A DNA stretch of 64,000 nt from Tessaracoccus coleopterorum (lineage in GTDB: Bacteria > Actinomycetota > Actinomycetes > Propionibacteriales > Propionibacteriaceae): contig NZ_JAANIJ010000001.1 of assembly GCF_011174705.1 (NCBI RefSeq), positions 2,976,001 through 3,040,000 of the forward strand. Direction: 5' to 3'. The translations under genes were made by a program, and so were the position numbers. The notes below the pieces were generated by a model that ran no database searches, was not told where the DNA came from, and saw only the letters and a program-made list of their open reading frames with translations. Position 1 is the first letter of the stretch, and each line of letters opens with the position of its first letter. This document shows, piece by piece, positions 30,343-43,384 of the stretch.

Positions 30343-32628
30343 TCAGGCCACCGAGGCCAGCGCGAGCGGCAGCACCGCGTCCGCCCCGGCCCTGCGGAGC
30401 AGCCTGCCCGCCACCGTCATCGTCCACCGTGAATCGATCAGGTCGTCGACCAGCAGCACCGGGCCGCCCAGCCCGAGAGGCGGGCCGCCATGGCGGGCGG
30501 CACCTCGAAGCGTGACCACAGGTCGCGCACCCGGAAGGCGCTGTTGGCGGCGGGCGCGGCGGTGCCAGCGTGCAGCGTGAGCGGCCCGAGCACCTCGAGG
30601 CGCCCCGCGCGGGCGATGCCGGTCGCCAACGCCTCCACCAGACGGGGGCGACCCACGCCCGGCACCCAGGCCACGGCGACCGGGCGTTCGGCCCAGTCCC
30701 ACTTCTTCAGCACCCGCAGGCAGGCTGAGGCAAGTGCCGGGGCAGCTCGCGGTCGACCGGGCGGCCGTCGTGGTCGGGGGCGAACAGGTCCCGCAGGGCC
30801 GTGCCGTAGCCGAGATCGGTCAACCGGGCGAGCACGCGTCCCTCCCGACCTGCTCGTCGACCGGGAGCTTTCCCTTGACCGCGCGGCCGTCGGTGGTGAC
30901 CCCGAGCCGGTCGAGGCCCTGTGGCCACATGGCCCGCGGTGGCACCGCGACCCCGACCCGGTCGAGAGAGGAGCGGGCCCCCGCCTCGGAGTCGAGCGAG
31001 ATGTCCGTGGGGTACCACGGCCCGGCGCAGGCGTCGCACCGGCCGCAGGGGGTGCTGGCGGGGTCGTCGAGGGAGCGCGTCAGGAACTCCATCCGACAGC
31101 TCGTCAGGTCCTGGTAGGCGAGCATCGAGCGCTGCTCGGCGACCCGTGCCTCCGCGATCCGGTCGTAACGGGCGCCGTCGTAGACCCACGGCGTGCCCGT
31201 CGCGCTCCAGCCGCCCTGTCCGTACTCGACGGCGCCGTCGACGGCCAGCACCTTCAGCAGCAGCTCCAACTGGCCACGCCGCAGGTCGACCCGGGCCTCC
31301 AACGCCCCACCGACAGCGGCCGGTCGGCCTCGCCGAGCGCGGTGAGGACGGCGTCTGCACGCGCCCGCGTGGGCATGGCGTTGGTGGCGAAGTAGTGCCA
31401 GATGTCGCGGTCCTCGCGGCCCGGCAGCAGCAGCACGTCGGCGCTGTCGGTGGCACGCCCGGCGCGGCCGACCTGTTGGTAGTAGGCAACCGGTGAGCTG
31501 GGGGAGCCGAGGTGCACCACGAAGCCCAGGTCGGGCTTGTCGAAGCCCATCCCGAGCGCCGAGGTGGCGATCAGGGCCTTCACCTCGTTGCGCTTCAGCG
31601 CCTCCTCGGCGGCGAGACGTTCGGCGGGCTCCGTGCGCCCCGTATAGGGCAGCACCCGGTGGCCGGCCTTCGTGAGCAGGGCTGCGGTCTCGTCGGCGGA
31701 GGCCACCGTGAGGCAGTAGACGATGCCGCTTCCCGGCAGGTCGGCCAGGTGCTGCGTGAGCCAGGCCAGCCGCCGCCAGGACGTGCCGAGCTCGAGCACG
31801 CCGAGCCGGAGCGACCCGCGCGCGAGAGGCCCCCGCAGCGTGAACACCTCGTGCCCGCCGGCCGCCATCTGCTCGGCGACATCGGTGACGACGCGCTCGT
31901 TGGCGGTCGCGGTGGTCGCGAGCACCGGCACGTCGGCCGGCAGCTCGGCGATCAGTGTGCGGATCCTGCGGTAGTCGGGCCGGAAGTCGTGCCCCCAGTC
32001 GCTGATGCAGTGTGCCTCGTCGATCACGAGCAGCCCCGCGGTGCCGATGAGCCGCGGCAGCTGCTCGGCCCGGAACCGCGGGTTCACCAGGCGCTCGGGG
32101 AGACCAGCAGCACGTCGACGGCGTCGGCATCCAGGAGCGACTCGATGTCTCCCACTCGGTGATATTGGCGGAGTTGATCGCGGCGGCCCGCACCCCGGCG
32201 CGCCCGGCCGCCTCCACCTGGTCGCGCATCAGGGCGAGCAGCGGGGAGACGATCAGGGCGGGCCCGGCGCCCGCGCGGCGCTGCAACAGCGCCGCGATGA
32301 AGTAGACGGCCGACTTGCCCCACCCGGTGCGCTGCACCACGAGCGCCCGTCGGTGGTCGGCGACCAGCGCCTCGATCGCCTCGAACTGCCCGGGGTGGAA
32401 GCGCGCATCGGGATTGCCGGTGAGCGCGCGCAGGATCCCGAGGGCCTCGTCGTGCAGCCCGTCCGGGCCGCGGGAGACCGCGCCGCGGTCCGGCACCCTC
32501 GCCGCAGGTCGCTCCGGCCGACGGCCCGTAGGCACCGCCTCGGCCAGGTCGGCTGGCGGCTCGTCCCAGGGATCGGGCGGCAGCTCATCGAGCTCCGGCG
32601 GCGGCTCCCCATTCCAGTGCGCTGTCAT
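30343..32628 (-). CDS. recQ: RecQ-family helicase with C-terminal phosphoribosyltransferase-like domain
   Basis: DNA helicase of the RecQ family, about 760 residues. Helicase motifs are TGWGKS (Walker A), DEAHCISDWGHDFRPDYRRI (II plus the RecQ aromatic loop, about 32030-31970), TTATA, TSALGMGFDKPD and QQVGRAGR. The zinc domain Cys residues are in SCRMEF and CGRCDAC (about 31097-31030). After a winged-helix-like part, the last 200 residues read WDWAERPVAVAWVPGVGRPRLV and VLLVDDLIDSRWTMTVAGRL, the PRPP-binding loop pattern of ComF-type phosphoribosyltransferases. Breaks near 32160, 32090, 31305, 30840, 30725 and 30475. ATG 32628 precedes an acidic Pro-rich leader. The fused domain may sense or use PRPP or nucleotides (inference). 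Confidence 0.88.
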
Positions 32629-32664
32629 GCGCCCTACTCTTGCACGCCGCCACGACAGGTCGGC

Positions 32665-32694
32665 TTGGGCCGCAGGTGGGGCTCTGAGTATCCT
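32665..32694 (+). promoter_or_regulatory. Promoter of ffh
   Basis: TTGGGC (32665-32670) and TATCCT (32689-32694) are spaced 18 bp apart in the divergent recQ-ffh region. The predicted leader is about 30 nt and contains GCGAAGGGG ahead of the GTG start. Confidence 0.5.
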
Positions 32695-32732
32695 TGGGTC
32701 GTTCACGCTCACCTGCGAAGGGGTCACCCAAA

Positions 32733-34237
<1,505 letters not shown>

Positions 34238-34250
34238 TCCAGGAGGCGAG

Positions 34251-35320
34251 ATGACCGTGCCGTTGCACATCAAGGGTGTGTTCCTCCGGAGGGCGTGACC
34301 CGGGAGGTGTGGATCGATGGGGCGTCCTGCACGACGAGCCGGTCGCGGGCGCCCGGACGATAGCCACGTCCGGCTTCGTCATCCCGGGCCTGGTTGACGC
34401 GCACAGCCACATCGGGCTCGGCCCCGACGGCGCCGTCAGCGCTGAGACGGCCCGCAGGCAGGCGCTCGCCGACCTCGCCGCCGGCGTCATGCTGATCCGT
34501 GATGCCGGGTCGCCGTCCGACACGACCTGGATCCAGCAGGACCCGATGCTGCCCCGCCTGGTGCGGGCCGGCCGGCACGTCGCCCGCCCGAAGCGCTACC
34601 TGCGCAACCTCGGCGTCGAGGTGGAGCCCGAGGGCCTCGTCGACGCCGTCCGCGGGCAGGCCCGCGCCGGCGACGGCTGGGTCAAGCTGGTGGGCGACTG
34701 GATCGACCGGTCGGTCGGCGACCTCGCACCGCTCTGGCCCGCCGACGTCGCCGCCGAGGCGATCGCCGCCGCACATGCGGAGGGTGCCCGGGTCACGGCG
34801 CACTGCTTCGGTGAGCAGGCCGTCGCGGAGCTGGTGGCCGCGGGATCGACTGCATCGAACACGGCACCGGCATGACCGACGACGTGATCGCCGACATGGC
34901 GGCCCGCGGCACCGCCCTGGTCCCGACCATGATCAACCTGGCCCGGTTCCCGATGTACGCGGCCCCCGCGCGGGAGAAGTACCCGACGTACTTCGCACAC
35001 ATGACCGACCTGTACGCCCGCAGAAAGACGACCATCCGCCACGCGATCGAGGCCGGGGTGCAGGTGTACTCGGGTACCGATGCAGGCACCGTCGTGCCGC
35101 ACGGTGGCATCGGTGAGGAGATCGAGGAGTTGGCCGAGGTCGGGGGCAACCTGTTCGCGCTCGGGCCGCGAGTTGGCGGGCCCGCGCATGGCTCGGCGCC
35201 GACGCGCTCGACACCGGCGCGAGCGCCGACCTGATCGTGCTTCCCGACGATCCGCGCGAGGACATCTCGGCCATCTACCGGCCGACCGCCCTGGTGCTCC
35301 GCGGCAACGTCGTCGCCTGA
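34251..35320 (+). CDS. Amidohydrolase-family protein
   Basis: Metal-dependent amidohydrolase of about 356 residues. The metal-binding motif VDAHSH follows the usual small N-terminal beta domain and SGFVIPG. Later candidates for metal ligands are TAHCFGEQAV, CIEHGTGM and SGTDAGT, and the C-terminus re-forms the beta domain (ASADLIVLPDDP, LVLRGNVVA). Such proteins include imidazolonepropionase-like and prolidase-like enzymes; the substrate is not predictable. Breaks near 34285, 34320, 34850 and 35170. ATG 34251 follows CAGGAGG 14 bp after the ffh stop, so co-transcription with ffh is likely. Confidence 0.82.
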
Positions 35321-35385
35321 CAAGGCGTGACTCGGTGGGCCGGTAGCATGGCCCGACCAGCGATCCACCGACCACGGAAGCCAGG

Positions 35386-36596
35386 ATGGACACCGATCCC
35401 ACCCAGAACACACCCGATCCAGTGACCCCGGAGCCGCAGCCACGGCCCGACGTGCAGCAGTGGCCCGCCCCGCAGGCACCCGGCGCGGCACGCACCGCGG
35501 CCGCCACCATCCCGAGCGCCCTCAGGGGCCTTCCGCAAGGGCTTCGGCTGGGGGCAGGCGTCGGCACCGGCCTCGCGCTCGTCGGCACCGTCATCGGGCC
35601 ATCAGCACGATCGGGCTCATCATCGGCACGCTCGCGATGGCGGCCACCACGCTCGGCAGCGCGACCACCAACGACGTCATCTGGGGTCCGGTGAGGGACG
35701 GCTCCGTGCCATCCGCATCGAGGGAGCCATCATGGCGGAGGGTCCGGGGAGGCCTGCTCTCGGCCGGCACCTACGGCTACGACATCGCCGCCGAGCTCGA
35801 CGCCCTCGACAAGGACGACGCGTCAGGTGTCGTGCTGCTCGTCAACACCCCGGGCGGGAGCATCAGCGGGTCCAAGGCCATCGCGGATGCCATCGTCCGC
35901 TACCAGGAGCGCACCGACCAGGTGGTCCTCGTGCACGTCTCCGAGATGTCCGCCTCGGGCGGCGTCTACGCCACGGCGCCGGCCGACGAGATCATCGCCG
36001 ACCACGGCACGCTCGTCGGGTCGATCGGCGTCATCATGGGCCCGTTCACCCACTACGACGGCGTCACGGCAACCGGCAGCACGCTGCTCGAGCAGGGGTC
36101 ACCACCACCGGCGGGATCACGAGCGACTACTTCACGGCAGGCACAGGCAAGGACTTCGGCAACCCGTTCCGCGCCGTCACCGAGGAGGAACGGGCGCACT
36201 ACCAGGCGGGCATCGATGCCGAGTATGCGAAGTTCGTCTCCCATGTGTCGAAGTACCGTGACATCCCCGAGGCCGAGATCAGGGCGAGCTCGGTGCGCTG
36301 ATCTTCGACCCGACGCGGCGTCGGCCAACGGGCTCATCGACGCCGTGATGGGCCGCGACGAGTTCTTCCGGCACGCGGCCGAGGCCGCGGGGCTCGACCC
36401 TGACGACACGGCGGTCGAGGCCGCGATGGCCGAGGTCGGATGGGCCTCGCTGCTCGGCATCAGCCAGGCGCTCCCGGTGGGGATGGCGCCCGCGGTGGAG
36501 CAGGGCCCCGGTATCACCCCGGTGCTCAACGCCGGCATCTGCTCAGGCACCCGGCCGCTGGTCTACGCGGGGGACATCGGGGCGGTCTGCGGCTGA
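35386..36596 (+). CDS. S49-family signal peptide peptidase (SppA-like)
   Basis: Membrane serine protease of the S49 family, expected to degrade cleaved signal peptides. It has a Pro-rich cytosolic N-terminus, a hydrophobic segment near 35560-35670, then the catalytic domain (RIEGAIM, VVLLVNTPGGSISGSKAIADAI, and SEMSASGGVYAT with the presumed nucleophile Ser, then VGSIGVIMG). About 400 residues. Breaks near 35530, 35600, 35690, 35740, 36098 and 36290 make the fragments discontinuous, but the family order is complete. ATG 35386 follows CCAGG. The stop is 10 bp from the stop of the opposite metallopeptidase gene. Confidence 0.85.
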
Positions 36597-36606
36597 TCCG
36601 GGCGCC

Positions 36607-36951
36607 TCATCCCCAGCCCAGTTCGTGGAGGGCGTCCTCCTCGATGCCGTGGTAGTGGCCGAGCTCATGGACGAGCGTGATCCAGATCTCGTCGTAGAGT
36701 TCGTCCTCGTCGAGGCACATGCGCGACAGCGGGCCCTGGAACAGGACGATGCGGTCGGGCAGCTGCCCGTACCCGTAGTCGCCGCGCTCGGTCAGGGCCG
36801 TGCCCTCGTAGACGCCGAGCGTGTCGGAGCCGTCCTCAGGTTCGTCCTCGACCACGAAGATGAGGTTGTCGAGCCCCTCGACCAGCTGCTCGGGCAGTTC
36901 GGCGAGGGCCTCCTCAACGAGGGCCTCGAAGTCATCTCCTGAAATCTCCAT
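36607..36951 (-). CDS. Zincin-like metallopeptidase (DUF1025 type)
   Basis: Intact 114-residue protein of the small zincin family (PF06262-like). The metal motif HExxHxxG is HELGHYHG near the C-terminus, preceded by DEIWITLVHELG. The N-terminal half is acidic. ATG 36951 (MEISGDDFEALVEEALAELP) is preferred to a TTG three codons upstream. Members occur widely in actinobacteria beside translation genes; no substrate is known. Confidence 0.88.
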   Translation of the reverse strand: MEISGDDFEALVEEALAELPEQLVEGLDNLIFVVEDEPEDGSDTLGVYEGTALTERGDYGYGQLPDRIVLFQGPLSRMCLDEDELYDEIWITLVHELGHYHGIEEDALHELGWG

Positions 36952-36980
36952 CGCCGGCAAGCCTAGCCGCGCACCGATGT

Positions 36981-37010
36981 TTGGGCGGTAGGGGTCACTT
37001 CTGGCAGAAT
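36981..37010 (+). promoter_or_regulatory. Candidate promoter of rpsP
   Basis: TTGGGC (36981-36986) and CAGAAT (37005-37010) are 18 bp apart, giving a leader of about 130 nt before rpsP. The leader includes a GGGCGGGAGGCCC hairpin-like stretch near 37050. Confidence 0.4.
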
Positions 37011-37150
37011 GTCACTGCACCTTCTTCGCCTGTGCCCTCTCACGCGGGCGGGAGGCCCATAGGTTTGCGCTGAGTGTGCCCCACACGCGACGCGCGTCCA
37101 TCCAGCTCGTCTGCCCGGCAGACACCTTGAGTAACAGGAGAACCACACCA

Positions 37151-37615
37151 GTGGCTACCAAGATCCGCCTGAAGCGTCTCGGCAAGATTCGCTCGCCCCA
37201 CTACCGCATCATCGTCATCGACTCGCGCGCCAAGCGCGACGGTCAGGCCATCGAAGAGATCGGCCTGTACCACCCGAAGAACGACCCCAGCGTGATCCGC
37301 GTCGACTCGGAGCGCGCGCAGTACTGGCTGTCCGTCGGCGCCCAGCCGACCGAGGCCGTCGTCGCGATCTTCAAGCGCTCCGGCGACTGGCAGAAGTTCA
37401 CCGGCGACAAGACGCCGGCCGGCATCGACCCGCAGCCTGAGCGTCGCGACCGTGACGCAGCGTTCGCCGCCGCCCTGGCCGAGGACGCCAACGCGACCGC
37501 GCCCGCCATCTCCAAGGCCAAGAAGAAGGTCGACGAGGATGCAGCCAAGAAGGCCGCCGAGGCTGAGGCACCCGCCGCGGCCGACGAGGCCGAGGCTCCC
37601 GCCGAAGAGGCCTGA
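37151..37615 (+). CDS. rpsP: 30S ribosomal protein S16
   Basis: Intact S16 starting [31 protein letters not shown]. The conserved core ends around residue 90. A 60-residue tail rich in Ala, Lys and Glu follows, which is common in actinobacterial S16. GTG 37151 follows ACAGGAGAAC. It heads the rpsP-khpA unit. Confidence 0.97.
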   Translation: MATKIRLKRLGKIRSPHYRIIVIDSRAKRDGQAIEEIGLYHPKNDPSVIRVDSERAQYWLSVGAQPTEAVVAIFKRSGDWQKFTGDKTPAGIDPQPERRDRDAAFAAALAEDANATAPAISKAKKKVDEDAAKKAAEAEAPAAADEAEAPAEEA

Positions 37616-37617
37616 GC

Positions 37618-37887
37618 GTGCTCGCCGATGCCCTTGAGCACCTCGTCGCCGGGATCGTCTCGAACCCCGACGATGTGACCGTCAAGGACAAGGACCTGCG
37701 ACGCGGCCGGCTCCTCGAGGTGCGTGTGCACCCCGATGACGTCGGCAAGGTGATCGGCCGTCAGGGCCGCACCGCGCAGGCCCTGCGCACGGTCATCGCC
37801 GCGCTGGCCGGTAAGGAGAGCGTCCGGGTCGACTTCGTCGACGTGGACCGCCCCGCCGCCGCTGAAGCGACACTGATCGCCGGTTGA
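37618..37887 (+). CDS. khpA: KH-domain RNA-binding protein KhpA
   Basis: Intact 89-residue single KH-domain protein (YlqC/KhpA). The GxxG loop is in VIGRQGRTAQALRTVI. It binds RNA and in Gram-positive bacteria acts with KhpB/Jag. GTG 37618 is 2 bp after the rpsP stop. Its own stop codon lies within the left arm of a strong terminator hairpin. Confidence 0.93.
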   Translation: MLADALEHLVAGIVSNPDDVTVKDKDLRRGRLLEVRVHPDDVGKVIGRQGRTAQALRTVIAALAGKESVRVDFVDVDRPAAAEATLIAG

Positions 37888-37918
37888 GAGCTCCGAGCCC
37901 TCAACCGGCGATTTTCTT
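37876..37918 (+). terminator. Rho-independent terminator overlapping the khpA stop
   Basis: ATCGCCGGTTGAG (37876-37888) pairs perfectly over 13 bp with 37900-37912 around an 11-nt loop, then runs into TTTCTTT. This is a textbook intrinsic terminator or attenuator between khpA and rimM. Confidence 0.88.
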
Positions 37919-37961
37919 TACACCACAGCACGTTCGAGGAAACAACACGAGGAGTCGGATC

Positions 37962-38482
37962 ATGACCGGACTGGTCGAGGTGAGGGTCGGCAAGGTGGGG
38001 AGGCCCCACGGCATCAAGGGTGATGTCGCGATCGACCTGCGCACCGACGAGCCGGCACGCAGGTTCACGGTGGGTGGGAAGCTGCGGCTGGGTGACACCG
38101 ACCGCTCGGTCGAGATCGGCACCGTCCGCTGGCACAAGGGCCGCGTCGTGGTCTCCTTCGTCGGGTACCCCGACCGCTCCGCCGTCGAGACCCTGACGGG
38201 GCAGTGGCTGAGCGTCGACGTCCCGGCCGACGAACGGCCCAGTGAACCGGAGGAGTACTTCGACAGGCAACTGGTCGGCCTCGACGTGCTCGACCACACC
38301 GGCCGGAGAGTGGGCACCGTCGCGGAGGTGCTGCACATGCCCGCCCAGGATCTGCTGCGACTCGACGTCGACGGAACCGAGCGGCTCGTGCCGTTCGTCT
38401 CCGCTCTCGTGCCCGGCGTCGACCTCGAGGAGGGAGTCATCCGGCTCGCCGACGTCCGGGCCTGCTGGAGGACGACGAATGA
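37962..38482 (+). CDS. rimM: 16S rRNA processing protein RimM
   Basis: RimM assists maturation of the 30S head and binds S19. The N-terminal domain has [18 protein letters not shown], and the PRC-barrel-like C-terminal domain has [13 protein letters not shown] and [17 protein letters not shown]. About 173 residues. One lost G near 38460 hides the true end LLEDDE; the restored stop TGA 38480-38482 overlaps the trmD ATG. ATG 37962 follows GAGGAG. Confidence 0.95.
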
Positions 38483-39181
38483 GGCTCGACGTCGTCACGA
38501 TCTTCCCCGACTACTTCGCCCCGCTCGGCCTGAGCCTCGTCGGTAAGGCGATCGCCTCCGGGACGGTTGGCCTCGCGGTCCACGACCTGCGGGACTGGAC
38601 CCATGACCGGCACAACACCACCGACGACACGCCGTACGGTGGGGAGCCGGAATGGTGATGAAGCCCGAGCCGTGGGGGAGGCGCTCGATGCGCTCGAGGC
38701 GATGGATCCGGCCCCCATGACGATCGTCGTCCCCACCCCGCGGGCCGCCCCTTCAATCAGGAACTCGCCTACGAACTGGCCGCGAAGCAGCGGCTGGTGT
38801 TCGCCTGCGGGCGCTACGAGGGCATCGACCAGCGGGTGATCGACCACTGCAGGGACCGCTACGAGGTCATCGAGGTGAGCCTCGGCGACTATGTGCTCAA
38901 CGGGGAGAGGTGGCGGCGCTGGCCATCACGGAGGCCGTTGTCAGGTTGCTTCCCGGGTGATCGGCAACCCCGAGTCGCTCCATGAGGAGTCGCACTCGGC
39001 GGGCAATGCGCAGTTGCTGGAGTACCCGAACTACACCAAGCCGTCGATCTGGCGCGACAGGGCCGTGCCCGAGGTGCTGCTCAGCGGAAACCACGCACTC
39101 ATCGCCAGTTGGCGTCGGGAGAAGGCGATCGAGCGCACCAGGGCCACCCGCCCCGACCTGCTCGACGACGACATAACGTAA
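38479..39181 (+). CDS. trmD: tRNA (guanine37-N1)-methyltransferase
   Basis: TrmD methylates G37 of tRNAs reading CNN codons, preventing frameshifting. The knot fold is evident: [30 protein letters not shown], the SAM-binding [13 protein letters not shown], and [16 protein letters not shown]. About 235 residues. Breaks near 38645, 38672, 38735, 38905 and 38955 are all in G or C runs. The ATG overlaps the rimM stop. In most bacteria rplS follows directly; here sdhCAB is interposed. Confidence 0.95.
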
Positions 39182-39261
39182 CGCCAGGTGCGCGTAAATA
39201 GGCCTGCCAGCGCGTCTTTGGGCTAATCGGCCCCCTCCTCATTCCGGAGGCCCAGGTTGGC

Positions 39262-39267
39262 TAGAGT
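39262..39267 (+). promoter_or_regulatory. -10 box TAGAGT of sdhCAB
   Basis: TAGAGT ends six nt before the GTG at 39274, so the sdh transcript is probably leaderless. A CCTCCTCATTCCGGAGG hairpin (39234-39250) lies just upstream. The -35 region is not clear. Confidence 0.45.
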
Positions 39268-39273
39268 GTGCGC

Positions 39274-39961
39274 GTGGCAACAACACTCACGATCCATCAG
39301 CGAGCGTTACGATCAACGGTCGTCAAGAAGGTCATCATGGCGGTGACCGGCTTGATCATGATCGCTTTCCTGCTCATGCACATGTACGGCAACCTCAAGG
39401 CGTTCATGGGCGCCGAGGCGTTCGACCATTACGCGCACTGGCTGAAGTCCGACATCCTGTACCCGATCCTTCCCAAGGGCTGGTTCATCTGGGTGTTCCG
39501 CTTCGGCCTCGTGGCGGCGGTCGTCCTGCACATCTGGTCGGCGGCTTCACTCTCCCTGAAGACCATCGCCGAGCGGGCCCCAAGTACGTCAACTACAAGC
39601 GTCAGGTCCAGACCTACTCCGCGCGCACCATGCGCTGGGTGGCGTCATCGTCCTGGCCTTCCTCATCTTCCACCTCATCCAGTTCACCATCGTGCCGGGC
39701 TCGTTCGGGGCGAAGCTGCCTCCCGTACACGATGCTCATCGCGAGCTTCACCAAGGTCTGGATGGTCGCCCTTTACACCATCTGCATGGTCCTGGTCTGC
39801 ATGCACGTGCGGCACGGCTTCTGGAGCGCCTTCACCACGCTGGGCGCCAACACGTCCGCCAACGCGCGCAAGTGGCTCAACATCCTTGCGATCATCGTGG
39901 CAGTCGCACTGTTCGTGGGCTTCATGAGCATGCCCGTGGCCGTCCTGTTTGGAGCAATCTC

Positions 39962-39965
<4 letters not shown>
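39274..39965 (+). CDS. sdhC: Succinate dehydrogenase cytochrome b558 subunit
   Basis: Single-subunit membrane anchor with b-type haem for succinate:menaquinone reductase (b558 family), found in organisms lacking a separate SdhD. Five hydrophobic helices are readable: [40 protein letters not shown], a third from about 39640, [21 protein letters not shown] and [15 protein letters not shown]. His residues in helices 1, 2, 3 and 4 fit haem ligation. About 230 residues. Breaks near 39580, 39637 and 39715. GTG 39274 gives [19 protein letters not shown]. The stop overlaps the sdhA start (GTGA). Confidence 0.92.
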
Positions 39966-41958
<1,993 letters not shown>

Positions 41959-41962
<4 letters not shown>

Positions 41963-42707
41963 AGCTCAAGCTACGTATCTGGCGTCAGGCCGGCCCTGAA
42001 GCAGCCGGTCGGATGGTCGAGTACGACCTGGACGGCGTGTCGGAGGACATGTCGTTCCTGGAGATGCTTGACCTCCTCAACGAGAACCTCACCGACCGCA
42101 ACGAGGAACCCGTCGCGTTCGATCACGACTGCCGTGAGGGCATCTGCGGCATGTGTGGCGTCGTCATCAACGGCATCGCGCACGGTGGTTCGGCCACGAC
42201 CACCTGCCAGCTGCACATGCGGTCCTTCTCGGACGGCGCGACGATCGACATCGAGCCGTGGCACGCGGGTGCATTCCCGGTGATCAAGGACCTCGCGGTC
42301 GACCGCAACGCCTTCGACCGGATCATCCAGGCGGGCGGCTTCATCTCCTCGAACACCGGTTCGGCTCCGGACGCTCACGCGACCCCGGCCCGAAGCGCGA
42401 GGCGGACAAGGCCTTCGACAACGCCACCTGCATCGGCTGCGGCGCCTGCGTCGCGGCCTGCCCGAACAGCTCGGCCATGCTGTTCACCTCGGCGAAGATC
42501 ACGCACCTCGCGATGCTTCCCCAGGGCCAGCCCGAGCGCTACCGCCGCGTCAAGGCGATGGTCGCGCAGCACGACGAGGAAGGCTTCGGCAACTGCACCA
42601 ACATCGGTGAGTGCGCCGCGGTCTGCCCGAAGGGCATCCCGCTCGAGTCGATCGCCCAGCTGAACCGCGACCTGATCGCGTCGCTGTTCAAGGCCGACGG
42701 CAAGTAG
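41959..42707 (+). CDS. sdhB: Succinate dehydrogenase iron-sulfur subunit
   Basis: Iron-sulfur subunit carrying electrons from FAD to menaquinone. The 2Fe-2S ligands are in [10 protein letters not shown] plus a later Cys (TTCQLH). The C-terminal clusters are [12 protein letters not shown] and [15 protein letters not shown]. About 249 residues. One break near 42387. GTG 41959 overlaps the sdhA stop. A strong hairpin terminator follows at 42723. Confidence 0.97.
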
Positions 42708-42722
42708 CACCCGACCCGGGAC

Positions 42723-42750
42723 GAGGGGCGGCGCTTCGGCGCCGCCCCTC
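42723..42750 (+). terminator. Terminator hairpin after sdhB
   Basis: A perfect 12-bp GC stem (42723-42734 with 42739-42750) is capped by a TTCG tetraloop, 16 bp after the sdhB stop. There is only a weak T-containing tail, as is usual for high-GC actinobacteria. Confidence 0.8.
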
Positions 42751-42804
42751 TGCGTTCCCCCGGATTTCCGCAAGCCGTGGCCGGGATGCAATAATTGGCA
42801 GTCG

Positions 42805-42898
42805 TTGCCCGTTCCGGGCAATCCCTTCAAGCGCGGCTCCTGCCACAGGGGAAAGCCCGCGCGCGACAGGGCGGAAACTACCCGCGGTGGCCTGTGGC
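42805..42898 (+). promoter_or_regulatory. Structured leader of rplS
   Basis: The 170-bp gap before rplS holds TTGCCC-GTTCC-GGGCAA (42805-42821) and an 8-bp complementary pair GCCACAGG (42842-42849) and CCTGTGGC (42891-42898). The second pair closes a 41-nt loop shortly before the rplS ribosome site. This could be an L19 autoregulatory leader; no described actinobacterial motif is claimed. Confidence 0.4.
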
Positions 42899-42918
42899 GC
42901 TGACGGAAGGCAAGAAAC

Positions 42919-43268
42919 ATGACAAACAAGCTGATCCTGGACATCGACCAGGCGTCGCTGCGCGACGACATCCCCGACTTCCGCGCAGGCGACAACGTCC
43001 GCGTCCACGTGCGCGTCATCGAGGGCAACCGCTCCCGTGTCCAGGTGTTCGCAGGCGTCGTCATCGCCCGCAACGCCGGCGGCATCCAGGAGGCCTTCAC
43101 CGTCCGCAAGGTGAGCTTCGGTGTGGGCGTCGAGCGCACCTTCCCGCTGCACTCCCGATCATCGAGAAGATCGAGGTTGAGCGCCGCGGTGACGTCCGTC
43201 GCGCCAAGCTGTACTACCTCCGCGGCCTCCGCGGCAAGGCAGCCAAGATCAAGGAGAAGCGCGCCTGA
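42919..43268 (+). CDS. rplS: 50S ribosomal protein L19
   Basis: L19 at the 30S-50S interface. It reads [27 protein letters not shown], then [30 protein letters not shown] and [19 protein letters not shown]. About 116 residues. One base is lost at a C run near 43158. ATG 42919 follows GGAAGG. lepB and rnhB follow, the normal actinobacterial order; upstream sdhCAB separates it from trmD. Confidence 0.96.
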
Positions 43269-43284
43269 GCGCAGGCCCTCCTCC

Positions 43285-43320
43285 GGACCGCCGGGTCGAC
43301 TCTTGTCGGCCCGGCGGTTC
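43285..43320 (+). terminator. Terminator hairpin after rplS
   Basis: ACCGCCGGG (43287-43295) pairs with CCCGGCGGT (43310-43318), and an inner CGAC/GTCG pair extends the stem around a TCTT loop, 16 bp after the rplS stop. There is no T tract. Confidence 0.75.
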
Positions 43321-43384
43321 CGCGTCCGGGCGCCGCGGAACCCGGCGGTATGCTCAGTGGGTAGTTCGATCCGGAGGATAGCCA

